Shown piece by piece: positions 41,116 to 49,399 of a DNA stretch of 64,000 nt. Where the stretch lies: contig DHVZ01000109.1 in assembly GCA_002412925.1 (NCBI GenBank), positions 1-64,000 of the forward strand. Reading direction: 5' to 3'. The translations under genes and the position numbers were made by a program. Numbering within the stretch: position 1 is the first letter of the stretch; each line of letters starts with the position of its first letter. This DNA comes from Anaerolineales bacterium UBA5195. Lineage in GTDB: Bacteria > Chloroflexota > Anaerolineae > Anaerolineales > Villigracilaceae. Under the pieces are notes generated by a model. That model did no database searches. It worked only from the letters and a program-made list of their open reading frames with translations, and was not told where the DNA came from.

Positions 41116-41886
41116 TTAGCCGCGTTCTTCGTACTGTTCCACCTGCCGGTTGCTGGCCAGGTTATGGTAGGTAGGCTCGGCTGGGCGGGAGTAGGTACTT
41201 TCAGGGCGCTGGTAAGGCTTGGGCTGTGGCTTGAAACTCGAAGCCGGGGCCAGGATGGGGCGGGAGACCGCCGCCTGGCCGCTGACAACAGCGGGGCGCT
41301 GGGGGCGATACTCATTGCGTGTCGGGATTTGCTGCTGAGGCATAGATCGACGCGCACGGTTGTCAGCCATCCCAAACATGCGTTCCCCAGCCAGCGAGAA
41401 AGTGCCGATGATCAGGATGCGAATGACCCAGACCATGACCGCAACGAAGATGGGAACAACGGACTGGATCGTGGCGCTCTTGATGACTGCAGTACCCATG
41501 CTGGTGTGGTTGGCGATGGCAACCGAAACGCCCCACCAGGTGAGCGTGGCGTTCATGGCCGCTGCCAGGATCCAGGCCCCGAACAGGTACCAGACCTCGG
41601 CGGGTTCGTCCGCTCCCTGTTCGGGCGTGAACAGGCGGGCAATCCCGGCGAAATCGATACCACAGAAGGCGATGGACAGGATCGTGGCCCAGCGCATACC
41701 TGCGAAAGCCAGGTTGCCAAGGACATCATTGAGGGCAAACTCGGTGGTGCTGAAGTTGAAGAGTTCAAAGGCGAGCAGGGCACCGATAATCATGATCCCG
41801 AAGACTTTGCCCCGTTGGTTGAGGGCTCCACCCCAGAATTTGCCCATGTTTAAACGGAGTGGTTGGGAACGAAGTGCGTTATTCAT
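41116..41886 (-). CDS. Uncharacterised four-helix membrane protein with a Pro/Gln/Arg-rich tail
   Basis: This 256-residue protein has membrane helices at about 28-46, 62-80, 103-124 and 142-165, and a disordered, basic, proline-rich tail of about 85 residues. No family is recognised. The ATG at 41886 has a perfect AGGAGG spaced by five bases. Its promoter is an unusually perfect sigma-70 site overlapped by a dyad operator. A regulated membrane system, perhaps with the transglycosylase, is possible. The tail composition is unlike that of neighbouring genes and suggests that it came with an accessory element. Confidence 0.65.
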   Translation of the reverse strand: MNNALRSQPLRLNMGKFWGGALNQRGKVFGIMIIGALLAFELFNFSTTEFALNDVLGNLAFAGMRWATILSIAFCGIDFAGIARLFTPEQGADEPAEVWYLFGAWILAAAMNATLTWWGVSVAIANHTSMGTAVIKSATIQSVVPIFVAVMVWVIRILIIGTFSLAGERMFGMADNRARRSMPQQQIPTRNEYRPQRPAVVSGQAAVSRPILAPASSFKPQPKPYQRPESTYSRPAEPTYHNLASNRQVEQYEERG

Positions 41887-41914
41887 GGAAACCTCCTTGA
41901 CTTGCGAACCGATT

Positions 41915-41961
41915 AGAATATATGTTCTAATTTATTATAGAACATATATTCTATTTGTCAA
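41915..41961 (-). promoter_or_regulatory. Consensus sigma-70 promoter with a perfect 15-bp dyad operator
   Basis: On the minus strand TTGACA (41961-41956), 16 bases, TATAAT (41939-41934). AGAATATATGTTCTA (41915-41929) and its exact complement (41938-41952) form a dyad with an 8-base spacer that covers the -10 box and the promoter spacer. Each half is itself close to GAAC-N4-GTTC, the SOS-box type of LexA in many Gram-positive-like phyla. A repressor bound here would block RNA polymerase. Confidence 0.8.
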
Positions 41962-41988
41962 GTAGGAATTTTCTAAATTTAATCAATT

Positions 41989-42540
41989 TCAGGGGGGATA
42001 CGAGTACGGCGCAACCTTCAGCAGCGACGGTGCATTTTTGGCATCGCAGCGCGGCGCGGCAAGAATACGGGTAGCGACATCCAGGTTTTGCGTGGCGCTA
42101 AGCGCGAGGCGGATGGACAGGTGATCGTTGGGAAGCGGCTGGCAATAGTTGTTCCAGACCAGGCTGATAATCACGCTTTCGCCGGGGGCCAACTGCAGTT
42201 CAGCCGGGGCAGGCGGGGTCTGGCTGGCGGACATGGCTGTCAGCTGGGTTTGGAGCGGTTGGTTTGCGCCAGCCAGGAGCGCGACTTGTGGCGGGTTGGT
42301 CAAAGCGCAGGGATTTTTTGTCTGGTTGGTCAGGGTCAACCCGATCAGGAGTGCTTCGCCAGTCTCAATCGAATTGGAACTGGTCTGCAGGTCAGCGGGC
42401 TGGCAGAGCGGCGTGGAACCAGGTGCCGGGCTGGGAAAATTTATAGGGAGTTCAGTCGGCGGGGAGTTGCTGGCGGCGCGGGTGCAGGCTGTCGTCAGAG
42501 TGATGGTCAAAAGAGTGATCAGGAGCAGGCGTTTTGTCAT
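41989..42540 (-). CDS. Lipoprotein with DUF4232-like domain
   Basis: This 183-residue lipoprotein (signal MTKRLLLITLLTITLTTAC) has a Ser/Pro linker and a beta-sandwich domain with the DUF4232 pattern: a Gly-rich strand, LTNQTKNPCALTNPPQVALL, and a later Cys in NNYCQPL that could pair with it. An upstream open frame of 174 codons has no protein character. The gene ends between a cell-wall operon and ligA; no partner is evident. Confidence 0.75.
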   Translation of the reverse strand: MTKRLLLITLLTITLTTACTRAASNSPPTELPINFPSPAPGSTPLCQPADLQTSSNSIETGEALLIGLTLTNQTKNPCALTNPPQVALLAGANQPLQTQLTAMSASQTPPAPAELQLAPGESVIISLVWNNYCQPLPNDHLSIRLALSATQNLDVATRILAAPRCDAKNAPSLLKVAPYSYPP

Positions 42541-42581
42541 CAGGCCGAGTCTACCACCAAAAAATCCTCGCGCGTGGAAGA

Positions 42582-42656
42582 TCAGTAGTTCACGAAACTT
42601 CTTGAAGAGACCCGATTTTGGTATCGCAAGTTCTCCCAAATTTCGTGAAGTACTGA
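42582..42656 (+). repeat. Dispersed palindromic element, copy C (longest)
   Basis: It runs TCAGTAGTTCACGAAACTTC, a middle with GAGACCCGATTTTGG and AGTTCTCCCAAA, then TTTCGTGAAGTACTGA. It ends two bases before the -10 box of ligA, so the element supplies most of the upstream promoter region of that gene. Confidence 0.85.
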
Positions 42657-42657
42657 A

Positions 42658-42670
42658 TATAATTATTGCA
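42658..42670 (+). promoter_or_regulatory. -10 element of a leaderless ligA transcript
   Basis: A perfect TATAAT (42658-42663) ends six bases before the ATG at 42670. There is no ribosome site. The region where the -35 box would lie falls inside repeat copy C. Confidence 0.5.
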
Positions 42671-44763
42671 TGGACACTCTCACCCGCTATCAAGAACTCA
42701 AAGAGCAGCTGAATTTCCACAGCTATCGTTATCACGTGATGGATAGTCCCATTATCAGTGATGTGGAATATGATCGCCTGCTGGCTGAATTGCACCAGAT
42801 CGAGGCCGAACACCCGGATTGGGTCACCCCCGATTCGCCAACCCAGCGTGCCGGGGCGGTCGTTTCGGAGAAGTTCGAAAAAGTCCGCCACCCGAGGCCG
42901 ATTCTCTCGCTGGCGAACGCTTTCGGCGCTGACGATGCCCGGGCCTGGTTCGAGCGGATTTGTAAACTGGATGACCGCGTCGAAAAGGCGCAGTTCACCG
43001 TGGAGCCGAAAATCGACGGGTTGAGCGTTGTTCTCCATTACCGTGAGGGCCTCTTCGTCCAAGGGGCCACGCGCGGCGATGGGGAAGTCGGCGAAGATAT
43101 CACGGCAAATCTCAGGACAGTGAAGGCAATTCCATTGAGAATACCGGTACAGCGGGGATCGGGGATCGGGAATCGGAATTTGGGCGATTTACCGTTATTT
43201 GGATCCGAAGAAACACGAATACCGTCTTACCTGGTCATCCGCGGCGAAGTGTTCATTCCCGATAAGGATTTCGAAGCCCTGAATACCAAACTGGCCGAGG
43301 CGGGGGAGAGAACCTATCTCAACCCGCGCAATACCGCCGCCGGTTCGCTCCGTCAGCTCGACCCAGCCATTACGGCGACGCGGCCGTTGACCATCCTGGT
43401 TTACCAAGTTGTCTACTGGGAAGATCAATCACAAAATCACCCAAGCACCAAATTGCCCACTTCCCAATGGGGCTTGCTCAACTGGCTAAAAGAGCTGGGT
43501 TTCCCTGTTACCGATGTGGCCCAACGTTTCGATACGCTTGATCAAGCAATTGAATACACCGAAACCTGGGACAAAGGCCGCGACAAACTCGGCTATGAGG
43601 CCGACGGGATGGTCATCAAGCTGGACGACCTGTCACTGGCGGCAGAACTCGGTTTCGTGGGCAAGGATCCGCGCGGGGCGATTGCCTTCAAATTCCCGGC
43701 CCGCGAGGTGACCACGAAACTTAATGAAATTGGCGTGGCGGTCGGGCGGACGGGCGTCCTGACACCCTTTGCCGTGCTCGAAGCGGTCGAAATCGGTGGG
43801 GTGGTTGTCGAACGCGCGACCCTGCACAATTTCGATTACATCGCCGAAAAGGACATCCGCCCCGGTGACCGGGTGCTGATCAAACGCGCGGGCGAGGTCA
43901 TCCCGTACGTCATCGGCCCGGTCGTCGCTGCGCGCAGCGGCGCAGAACAACCTTACTCCCCGCCACAAGCCTGCCCGGCCTGCGGCCAGCCAGTGGAGCA
44001 TTTCGAAGGCGAGGTGGCCTGGTACTGCGTCAACGCCGCCTGCCCGGCGCAGTTGGTGCGTAACGTTGAACATTTTGTCTCGAAAGGCGCGATGGACATC
44101 AACGGCCTGGGTTACAAAATCGTCGAGCGGTTGATTAACGAGGGGTTGGTAAAAGATGTGGCGGATTTATATTTCTTGACCAAGGGGCAGTTGCTTGCGC
44201 TGGAAGGTTTCGCCGAGAAAAAAGCCGATAATCTACTGGGAGCCATTGCCGCCTCGAAAGCCCAGCCGTTAAACCGCGTTATCACCGCCCTCGGGATTCA
44301 CGGCGTCGGTGAGGTGGCCGCCGGGGATTTGGCGCGTCATTTCGCCGATTTGGAGGCTCTTGCGCAAGCCAGCGCCACCGATCTACAGTCCCTGGACGGT
44401 TTTGGCCCCAACACTGCCGAGGCGCTGATCGACTGGTTTGCCCGCCCTGCCAACCAGGCTTTGCTCGTCAAACTTAAATCTGCCGGGGTCTGGCCCTCAG
44501 GTAGCAACGCATTACTCGTTACCCGCCACTCGTCAGCGCTCTCGACCCTGACCTTTGTTGTCACGGGAACCCTGCCAAGCCTTTCCCGCGATGAGGTGAA
44601 AGATTTTATCGAGTCACACGGCGGCAAAGTGACCGATTCGGTCAGCAAAAAGACCAGCTACCTTGTTTTGGGCGAAAATCCCGGCTCGAAACACGCGAAG
44701 GCCGGCGCACTGGGTGTTCCAGTCATCGACGAAGCAGGGTTGCGGAAACTGGCTGGTGAGTGA
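42670..44763 (+). CDS. ligA: NAD-dependent DNA ligase
   Basis: This 697-residue ligase has domain Ia (HSYRYHVMDSPIISDVEYDRLL), the adenylation domain with the nucleophilic Lys in VEPKIDGLSVV, the OB fold, a four-Cys zinc finger (CPACG...WYCVNAACPAQ), helix-hairpin-helix repeats (ITALGIHGVGEVAAGDLA) and a C-terminal BRCT domain (LTFVVTGTLPSLSRDEVKDF). Two insertions stand out in the adenylation domain: about 25 residues after KAIPLRI (43147-43222) and about 12 after YWEDQ (near 43425-43465). Both are encoded by low-complexity DNA. The message appears leaderless. Confidence 0.96.
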   Translation: MDTLTRYQELKEQLNFHSYRYHVMDSPIISDVEYDRLLAELHQIEAEHPDWVTPDSPTQRAGAVVSEKFEKVRHPRPILSLANAFGADDARAWFERICKLDDRVEKAQFTVEPKIDGLSVVLHYREGLFVQGATRGDGEVGEDITANLRTVKAIPLRIPVQRGSGIGNRNLGDLPLFGSEETRIPSYLVIRGEVFIPDKDFEALNTKLAEAGERTYLNPRNTAAGSLRQLDPAITATRPLTILVYQVVYWEDQSQNHPSTKLPTSQWGLLNWLKELGFPVTDVAQRFDTLDQAIEYTETWDKGRDKLGYEADGMVIKLDDLSLAAELGFVGKDPRGAIAFKFPAREVTTKLNEIGVAVGRTGVLTPFAVLEAVEIGGVVVERATLHNFDYIAEKDIRPGDRVLIKRAGEVIPYVIGPVVAARSGAEQPYSPPQACPACGQPVEHFEGEVAWYCVNAACPAQLVRNVEHFVSKGAMDINGLGYKIVERLINEGLVKDVADLYFLTKGQLLALEGFAEKKADNLLGAIAASKAQPLNRVITALGIHGVGEVAAGDLARHFADLEALAQASATDLQSLDGFGPNTAEALIDWFARPANQALLVKLKSAGVWPSGSNALLVTRHSSALSTLTFVVTGTLPSLSRDEVKDFIESHGGKVTDSVSKKTSYLVLGENPGSKHAKAGALGVPVIDEAGLRKLAGE

Positions 44764-44810
44764 GCGTCAGCCAGTAGATAAGCTAACAGAGCCTGGCAAA
44801 ACCTTTCGCG

Positions 44811-45578
44811 CTATCCCCGCCAAAAGTATATGCCCGCCACCACCACCCCAATCGTCACTACCAGCCAGCGCAATCTGGCTGGTTTGATTTTCCCGGCCAG
44901 CCGCCCGCCCAGCCAGCCGCCAAGCAGGGCACAAACCGCCATGACCAGCACGACATTCCAAACCACTTTTCCTGAAAACAGGAAGAAGACCGCCGCAGCC
45001 AGATTAACGCTAAAAGCCACGCCCTGCTTGAGCGCATTCAGTTTGGTGAGCGATTCATCCAGGGTCAGCCCAAGAGCAGCCAGGACGATGACGCTCAGGC
45101 CTGCGCCAAAATACCCTCCATAGATGGCCGCCAGCCCAATCGGGAGGCTGCTCCACAACTCAGAAACCTGGCCGCCACCATGTTTTGCAGCCCGGCGCAG
45201 CAAAAAAGCCCTGACGGGATCTTGCACGGCCAGTAAAAGTGAAGCCAGCAAAATCAGGAATGGCACAATCTGGCGAAAGACCTTTTCACCGGTGTTCAAG
45301 AGCAAGATTCCACCCAACAAGCCGCCAACCACACTGGCCGGGAGGATAAACCACAGGCGTTTGGCCTGGACCTTCAAATCAGCCCATTGCGCCAGCGTGC
45401 CGCCCAGGTAACCGGGAAGCAAGGCAACCGTATTGGTCACATTCGCCATCACAGCCGGGATTCCCACTGCTGTTAGAACGGGGAAAGTAATTAGGGTGCC
45501 GCCGCCCGCCAGGGCATTAATGGCCCCGGCCACCAGGGCCGCCAGGGCAATCCAGAGATAATCGAAACCTGAGAGCAT
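44811..45578 (-). CDS. TauE/SafE-family anion permease
   Basis: This 255-residue membrane protein has eight helices. The family start is ALVAGAINALAGGGTLITFPVL, with the internal repeat IYGGYFGAGLSVIVLAAL. TauE/SafE permeases export sulfite, sulfoacetate or related organosulfonates. The ATG at 45578 has AGGA in front. No sulfur genes adjoin it, so the substrate is open. Confidence 0.88.
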   Translation of the reverse strand: MLSGFDYLWIALAALVAGAINALAGGGTLITFPVLTAVGIPAVMANVTNTVALLPGYLGGTLAQWADLKVQAKRLWFILPASVVGGLLGGILLLNTGEKVFRQIVPFLILLASLLLAVQDPVRAFLLRRAAKHGGGQVSELWSSLPIGLAAIYGGYFGAGLSVIVLAALGLTLDESLTKLNALKQGVAFSVNLAAAVFFLFSGKVVWNVVLVMAVCALLGGWLGGRLAGKIKPARLRWLVVTIGVVVAGIYFWRG

Positions 45579-45675
45579 GTTGTCATCCTTTGCGCAGTTT
45601 TGTGCAAGGATACTATGAAATGACCCGCCAACCAATAGCGAAGGGCTTGCAAAAGAATAAAAACCGGCTTTTGAT

Positions 45676-45915
45676 TTACTCCTGGTATTGCCAGATCTGC
45701 ACCCCGGCGCGTTTCTTTTGCGGGTCACAGCTTTGCTTTAGCCCGCAGCTCCCACAACCATCGTCGCAGGTTTCGTAGGCGCGCAACATCCCAGCGCGGC
45801 GTAAATGTTCCAGCATGGCTTCAACCATCTGCAGGGAGGTTCCCAGGCGCACGGCCAGCGTTGAGGCTTCGAGTGTCCCACCCGCGCGGATTGCTACCAT
45901 TAATTGTTCGAGCAT
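45676..45915 (-). CDS. feoC: FeoC-like winged-helix protein
   Basis: This 79-residue protein has the FeoC winged helix (GGTLEASTLAVRLGTSLQMVEAMLEHLRRAGML) and a Cys-rich loop CDDGCGSCGLKQSC that could hold an oxygen-sensitive iron-sulfur cluster. It follows feoB on the same strand, separated by a 160-bp repeat. FeoC proteins support or stabilise FeoB. Confidence 0.85.
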   Translation of the reverse strand: MLEQLMVAIRAGGTLEASTLAVRLGTSLQMVEAMLEHLRRAGMLRAYETCDDGCGSCGLKQSCDPQKKRAGVQIWQYQE

Positions 45916-45935
45916 ATTTTTCTCTCTACTCTGGT

Positions 45936-46095
45936 GGTTGAGTAGCCCGACACGGTAGTGGAGGGCGTATCGAAACCACATAGATGAATATTTTAGCAAG
46001 CTGTTGGTTTCGACACTTACCCCTGTGGTAAGTGCAGGTATCGAAATCGGCGATTCCGGGTTTCGATACGCCGAAAGGGCATCGACTACTCAACC
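45936..46095. repeat. 160-bp element with inverted termini between feoB and feoC
   Basis: The ends are GGTTGAGTAG (45936-45945) and CTACTCAACC (46086-46095). Inside lie GGCGTATCGAAACC (45963-45976) and its complement (46059-46072), and a third related TATCGAAAT. No ORF is present. It interrupts the feo operon and looks like a small non-autonomous mobile element. Confidence 0.65.
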
Positions 46096-46106
46096 CTCGT
46101 AAGCGT

Positions 46107-48149
46107 TCACAATCCAAACGCCAGCGCCAAATGATAAACGCCGCTCCCAGCCGCGATCGACATCGCCAGGAACAAGCCCAGGTTCAGAAAGGTCCAGCGC
46201 CAGGAATTGGTTTCCTGTTTGATAACCGCCACTGTTGCCAGGCACGGGATAAAGAGCATCGTCACCACTAGGAACGAGAGCGCCGAAGCCATCGAGAAAG
46301 TCGCCGCCAGGGCTGCCGCCAGCCCGGCTTCTTCCGCGCTGCCAAACAGGACACCCAGCGTTGCGATTGCGTTCTCCTTGGCCGGGAAAGTCGTCAGCAG
46401 GGCCACCGTCAGCCGCCAGTCAAAACCCATCAGGCGGCCCACTGGCTCGAAAAACTTGCCAAACTGCGCCAGGTAACTGGTCTCCAAATCGCCGCTTGGT
46501 AGATACGAAAGCGCCCAGATTACCACTGAAATCGCCAGGATCGTCGTCCCAGCCTTCTGGATAAAAGAGAGCGCCCGCTGCCAGACGAGCAGGCCAACCG
46601 TTCGCCAGTTGGGGAGGTGGTAGAGCGGCATTTCCATGATAAAAGCCGAGCGCTCGCCCTTGAAAATCACCCGGTTGAGCAGCGTTCCGAGCAGCACCAG
46701 CGCCACCAGCGACATCAGCACCAACCCCCAGGTGACCGGCAAGGCATAAGCGCCAAAAAAGGCCGGGGCCAGGAAGGCAATAACCGCCATCCGGGCGGTA
46801 CAGGGCACAAGCGGCGCAATCAAAATTGTCAGCAGGCGAGCCGGCCACGAGTCGATCACACGCGTACCCATGATCGACGGCACGTTACAGCCAAATCCCA
46901 GGAATAAGGGCAAAAACGACTTCCCGTGTAGTCCCATCAGGTGCATCAGGTTGTCCATCACGTAGGCCGCACGCGCCATATACCCCACGTCTTCGAGCAG
47001 GCCAAAGGCCGCAAAGAAAATCATCAGAATCGGCAAAAAGGTCAACACCGAGCCGACGCCGCCAATCACGCCATCCACCAGCAGGCCGCGGAGCCAATCT
47101 GGCGCGCCTGCCAGCCCATCGGTGGCCCAAACCGAGAGCCGCGAGACAATTTCAACATCCAGCCAGGCTTGCAACGGTGCGCCAATCGTAAACGTCAGCC
47201 CAAAGACCGCGCCCAAAATTGCAGCCAGCACCAACAGACCCCAAACCGGGTGCGCCGCCCAGCGGTCGATCCGCTCGGTCAAACTGATTTGTCCCAGCCG
47301 GGGGCGCGCCACCGCCGCACGCACCAGCCGTCCAATCCACTCGTAGCGGCCTGAGGCCACCGCCAGCATGGCATCATCGTGTTGGATCAAAATTCCATGC
47401 ACGGCCTGCCAGGTCTCAACGGGCAGGGCCGCCTGCATGGTGCGCGTCACTTCTGCGTCGCCTTCGAGGAGCTTGAGCGCAATCCACTCAGGCGGATAGG
47501 GCGCGGGAACTTCGTTAAGAATAATCTTCAGGAGTTGATCAAGCGCATCGCGATGGTCCGGGCGGATTTCCGGTAAACGGGGCGAATTCGAGCGTTGCCT
47601 ATCGAGTGTTTCGCGGACAACGCGCAGGAGCTCGCGCACCCCGAGAGCCTTGGTCGCCGTGATGGGGACGATCGGTATCCCCAGTGCGGCTTCCAGTATC
47701 CCCGCTTCGACGGTTAATCCCTCCTGAACCGCGACATCCATCATATTGAGCGCCACGACCAGCGGCACCGGCAGGCAGACCAATTCTGAAACAAGATACA
47801 GGCTGCGTTCCAGGTTGGCCGCGCTGACGACCGCCACGACCACATCTGGCGCTTCGCGCAGGATAAATTCCCGGGCAATGACTTCCTCCGGGGAATTCGC
47901 CGTCAAGCTGTAGGTGCCGGGCAAATCCACCAGGTTGTATTCGCGTCCCTCCATCAAAAAATTGCCTTCTCGCCGCTCAACCGTTTTTCCCGGCCAGTTG
48001 CCCACATGCTGGTTCAAACCGGTTAACAGGTTAAACAGGGTTGATTTGCCCATGTTGGGTTGCCCTGCCAGCGCAATCATCGGGGTTTTTCGCCCGCTGA
48101 CATCGACACGCCTGGCAGGGGTTTCAACGACAGGATGACATTCACTCAT
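46107..48149 (-). CDS. feoB: Ferrous iron transporter FeoB
   Basis: This 680-residue inner-membrane Fe2+ importer has an N-terminal G domain: G1 GQPNMGKST, G3 DLPGTYSL, G4 NMMD and the Fe-binding-type switch TGLNQHVGNWPGKTVE. A GDI-like helical linker follows, then two Gate domains with FLGFGCNVPSIMGTR and TFPAKENAIATLGVLFG. It overlaps feoA by four bases. The divergent DtxR gene and its operator suggest repression when iron is plentiful. Confidence 0.96.
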   Translation of the reverse strand: MSECHPVVETPARRVDVSGRKTPMIALAGQPNMGKSTLFNLLTGLNQHVGNWPGKTVERREGNFLMEGREYNLVDLPGTYSLTANSPEEVIAREFILREAPDVVVAVVSAANLERSLYLVSELVCLPVPLVVALNMMDVAVQEGLTVEAGILEAALGIPIVPITATKALGVRELLRVVRETLDRQRSNSPRLPEIRPDHRDALDQLLKIILNEVPAPYPPEWIALKLLEGDAEVTRTMQAALPVETWQAVHGILIQHDDAMLAVASGRYEWIGRLVRAAVARPRLGQISLTERIDRWAAHPVWGLLVLAAILGAVFGLTFTIGAPLQAWLDVEIVSRLSVWATDGLAGAPDWLRGLLVDGVIGGVGSVLTFLPILMIFFAAFGLLEDVGYMARAAYVMDNLMHLMGLHGKSFLPLFLGFGCNVPSIMGTRVIDSWPARLLTILIAPLVPCTARMAVIAFLAPAFFGAYALPVTWGLVLMSLVALVLLGTLLNRVIFKGERSAFIMEMPLYHLPNWRTVGLLVWQRALSFIQKAGTTILAISVVIWALSYLPSGDLETSYLAQFGKFFEPVGRLMGFDWRLTVALLTTFPAKENAIATLGVLFGSAEEAGLAAALAATFSMASALSFLVVTMLFIPCLATVAVIKQETNSWRWTFLNLGLFLAMSIAAGSGVYHLALAFGL

Positions 48150-48379
48150 TTGTGGTTCCGCTCAACAACAATTTTGGCAGCTTCGCCGCGCCCAAGGGCC
48201 ACGCGCGTCCCCCGCACGGTAACAATCAACGGACCGCGCCCAAAGTTTTGAGTCATTTGCACCTCGGCGCCGGGCGTAAAGCCGAGCGAAGTCAGCCGCC
48301 CTGCGATCCCGCGCCCCCCGCAGAACGAGAGAATCACAGCATTTTCACCAGTGGGCATTTCATCTAATGGAGAAGTCAT
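48146..48379 (-). CDS. feoA: FeoA-domain protein
   Basis: This 77-residue SH3-like FeoA has FCGGRGIAGRLTSLGFTPGAEVQM and RGTRVALGRGEAAKIVVE. I chose the ATG at 48379 because AAAGGA precedes it; longer in-frame starts have none. It is the first gene of feoABC. Confidence 0.93.
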   Translation of the reverse strand: MTSPLDEMPTGENAVILSFCGGRGIAGRLTSLGFTPGAEVQMTQNFGRGPLIVTVRGTRVALGRGEAAKIVVERNHK

Positions 48380-48464
48380 GTTGGTTTCCTTTGAAGTTTG
48401 CATTGTAGAAGCAGAGTTGCCACTCTCCACATTCTTGATATAATAAGAATGACAACAAAATTTG

Positions 48465-48495
48465 TTAGCATATACTAATTCGCATTATTAGTATA
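48465..48495. promoter_or_regulatory. Dyad operator region between feoA and the DtxR-type regulator
   Basis: TTAGCATATACTAA (48465-48478) is a dyad with TTAG/CTAA ends. TATACTAAT (48471-48479) is also the exact complement of ATTAGTATA (48487-48495). TTAG...CTAA ends are typical of DtxR/IdeR/MntR sites. It lies in the 168-bp divergent promoter region. Confidence 0.65.
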
Positions 48496-48547
48496 ATTCA
48501 TTATGACAGTTTAAACCATATCAAATGTCATCTTTTCAGGCGGAAGA

Positions 48548-49207
48548 ATGGAACAAATCAAACCCAGCCAAACAATTGAAGATTATCTCTCCCTGTTCTA
48601 TGTTTTGGAGCGGGATGACGAGCCGGTGATCGGCGCGCGGCTGGCCGAACTGCTGGGCGTCAGCGCGCCGACCGTGACCAACACTCTTAAACGCATGGCG
48701 CGCGATGGACTGATTACGATGAACGAGAACGGAACGCACCTGACCGAACAGGGCTGGCAATTGGCGCGGGATGTGATGCGCCGCCACATGTTGATGGAAT
48801 GGATGATGCTGAAGATGCTGCCCTGGTCGAAGCTGCACGGCGAGGCCCATAGCCTGGAACACGCCATTTCCCCCGAAGCCGAAGCTGCCATTTACGAAGA
48901 ACTGGGTCGCCCGCAGACCTGTCCACATGGCAACCCGCTTCCCGGTTTTGAAGAAGCCGTTGCCGAGTGGGTTCCGCTGACCCAGATCCCCAGCGGGGCA
49001 GTTGTCACCATCCGGCGTATTCATGAACTGGCTGAAGAAAACCGGGAGCTTCTGGCGTTTCTCGAAGAGAAAGGGATCCTGCCCCGTGTTCAGGTTACGC
49101 AGGGCGAAATCCTGCCGTTTAACCAGACCATCACCATCCTGGTCAAAGACCAGCCGGTGACCCTGGGATTTGCCGTGGCAAAATATATCTTTGTGGAAAC
49201 TGATTAG
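48548..49207 (+). CDS. DtxR/MntR-family metal-dependent regulator
   Basis: This 219-residue protein has the DtxR winged helix (IEDYLSLFYVLERDD...LGVSAPTVTNTLKRMARDGLI) and the dimerisation and metal domain with HMLMEWMMLKMLPWSKLHGEAHSLEHAIS, in which Glu/Cys/His ligands would lie. The C-terminal SH3/FeoA-like domain ends in TITILVKDQPVTLGFAVAKYIFVE. Cys in RPQTCPHGNPLPG is a further family mark. It is divergent from feoABC. Iron is the likely effector from context. Confidence 0.92.
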   Translation: MEQIKPSQTIEDYLSLFYVLERDDEPVIGARLAELLGVSAPTVTNTLKRMARDGLITMNENGTHLTEQGWQLARDVMRRHMLMEWMMLKMLPWSKLHGEAHSLEHAISPEAEAAIYEELGRPQTCPHGNPLPGFEEAVAEWVPLTQIPSGAVVTIRRIHELAEENRELLAFLEEKGILPRVQVTQGEILPFNQTITILVKDQPVTLGFAVAKYIFVETD

Positions 49208-49231
49208 CCAGTCCCGCAACCTTCATACCAG

Positions 49232-49287
49232 TCGCGGTCACAAATTGCGCTTTTTCTGGAGCAGGAATGCGCAATCTGTGACCGCGA
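49232..49287. repeat. 19-bp inverted repeat with a 18-base loop
   Basis: TCGCGGTCACAAATTGCGC (49232-49250) and GCGCAATCTGTGACCGCGA (49269-49287) pair with one mismatch, downstream of the DtxR-type gene and facing pepD. It may be a terminator or a palindromic repeat. Confidence 0.7.
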
Positions 49288-49399
49288 ATATAACAGGAAT
49301 CTCCGCGAGGACAATTCCGATGATGACTCCCAGCCCGGCATACTTTTCCGCTTGCTTTTTGACTTTCCCATGCCTGGCGTGAACCCGCCGAGGGGGCTT

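Noticed and set aside
40350..42540. Integrated conjugative element or prophage
   Set aside because: Only a transglycosylase, one unknown membrane protein and a lipoprotein are present; no integrase, relaxase, att repeats or structural genes were found.
42541..43062. 174-codon extension of the DUF4232 lipoprotein
   Set aside because: It is antisense to ligA and repeat copy C; the lipoprotein signal begins at 42540.
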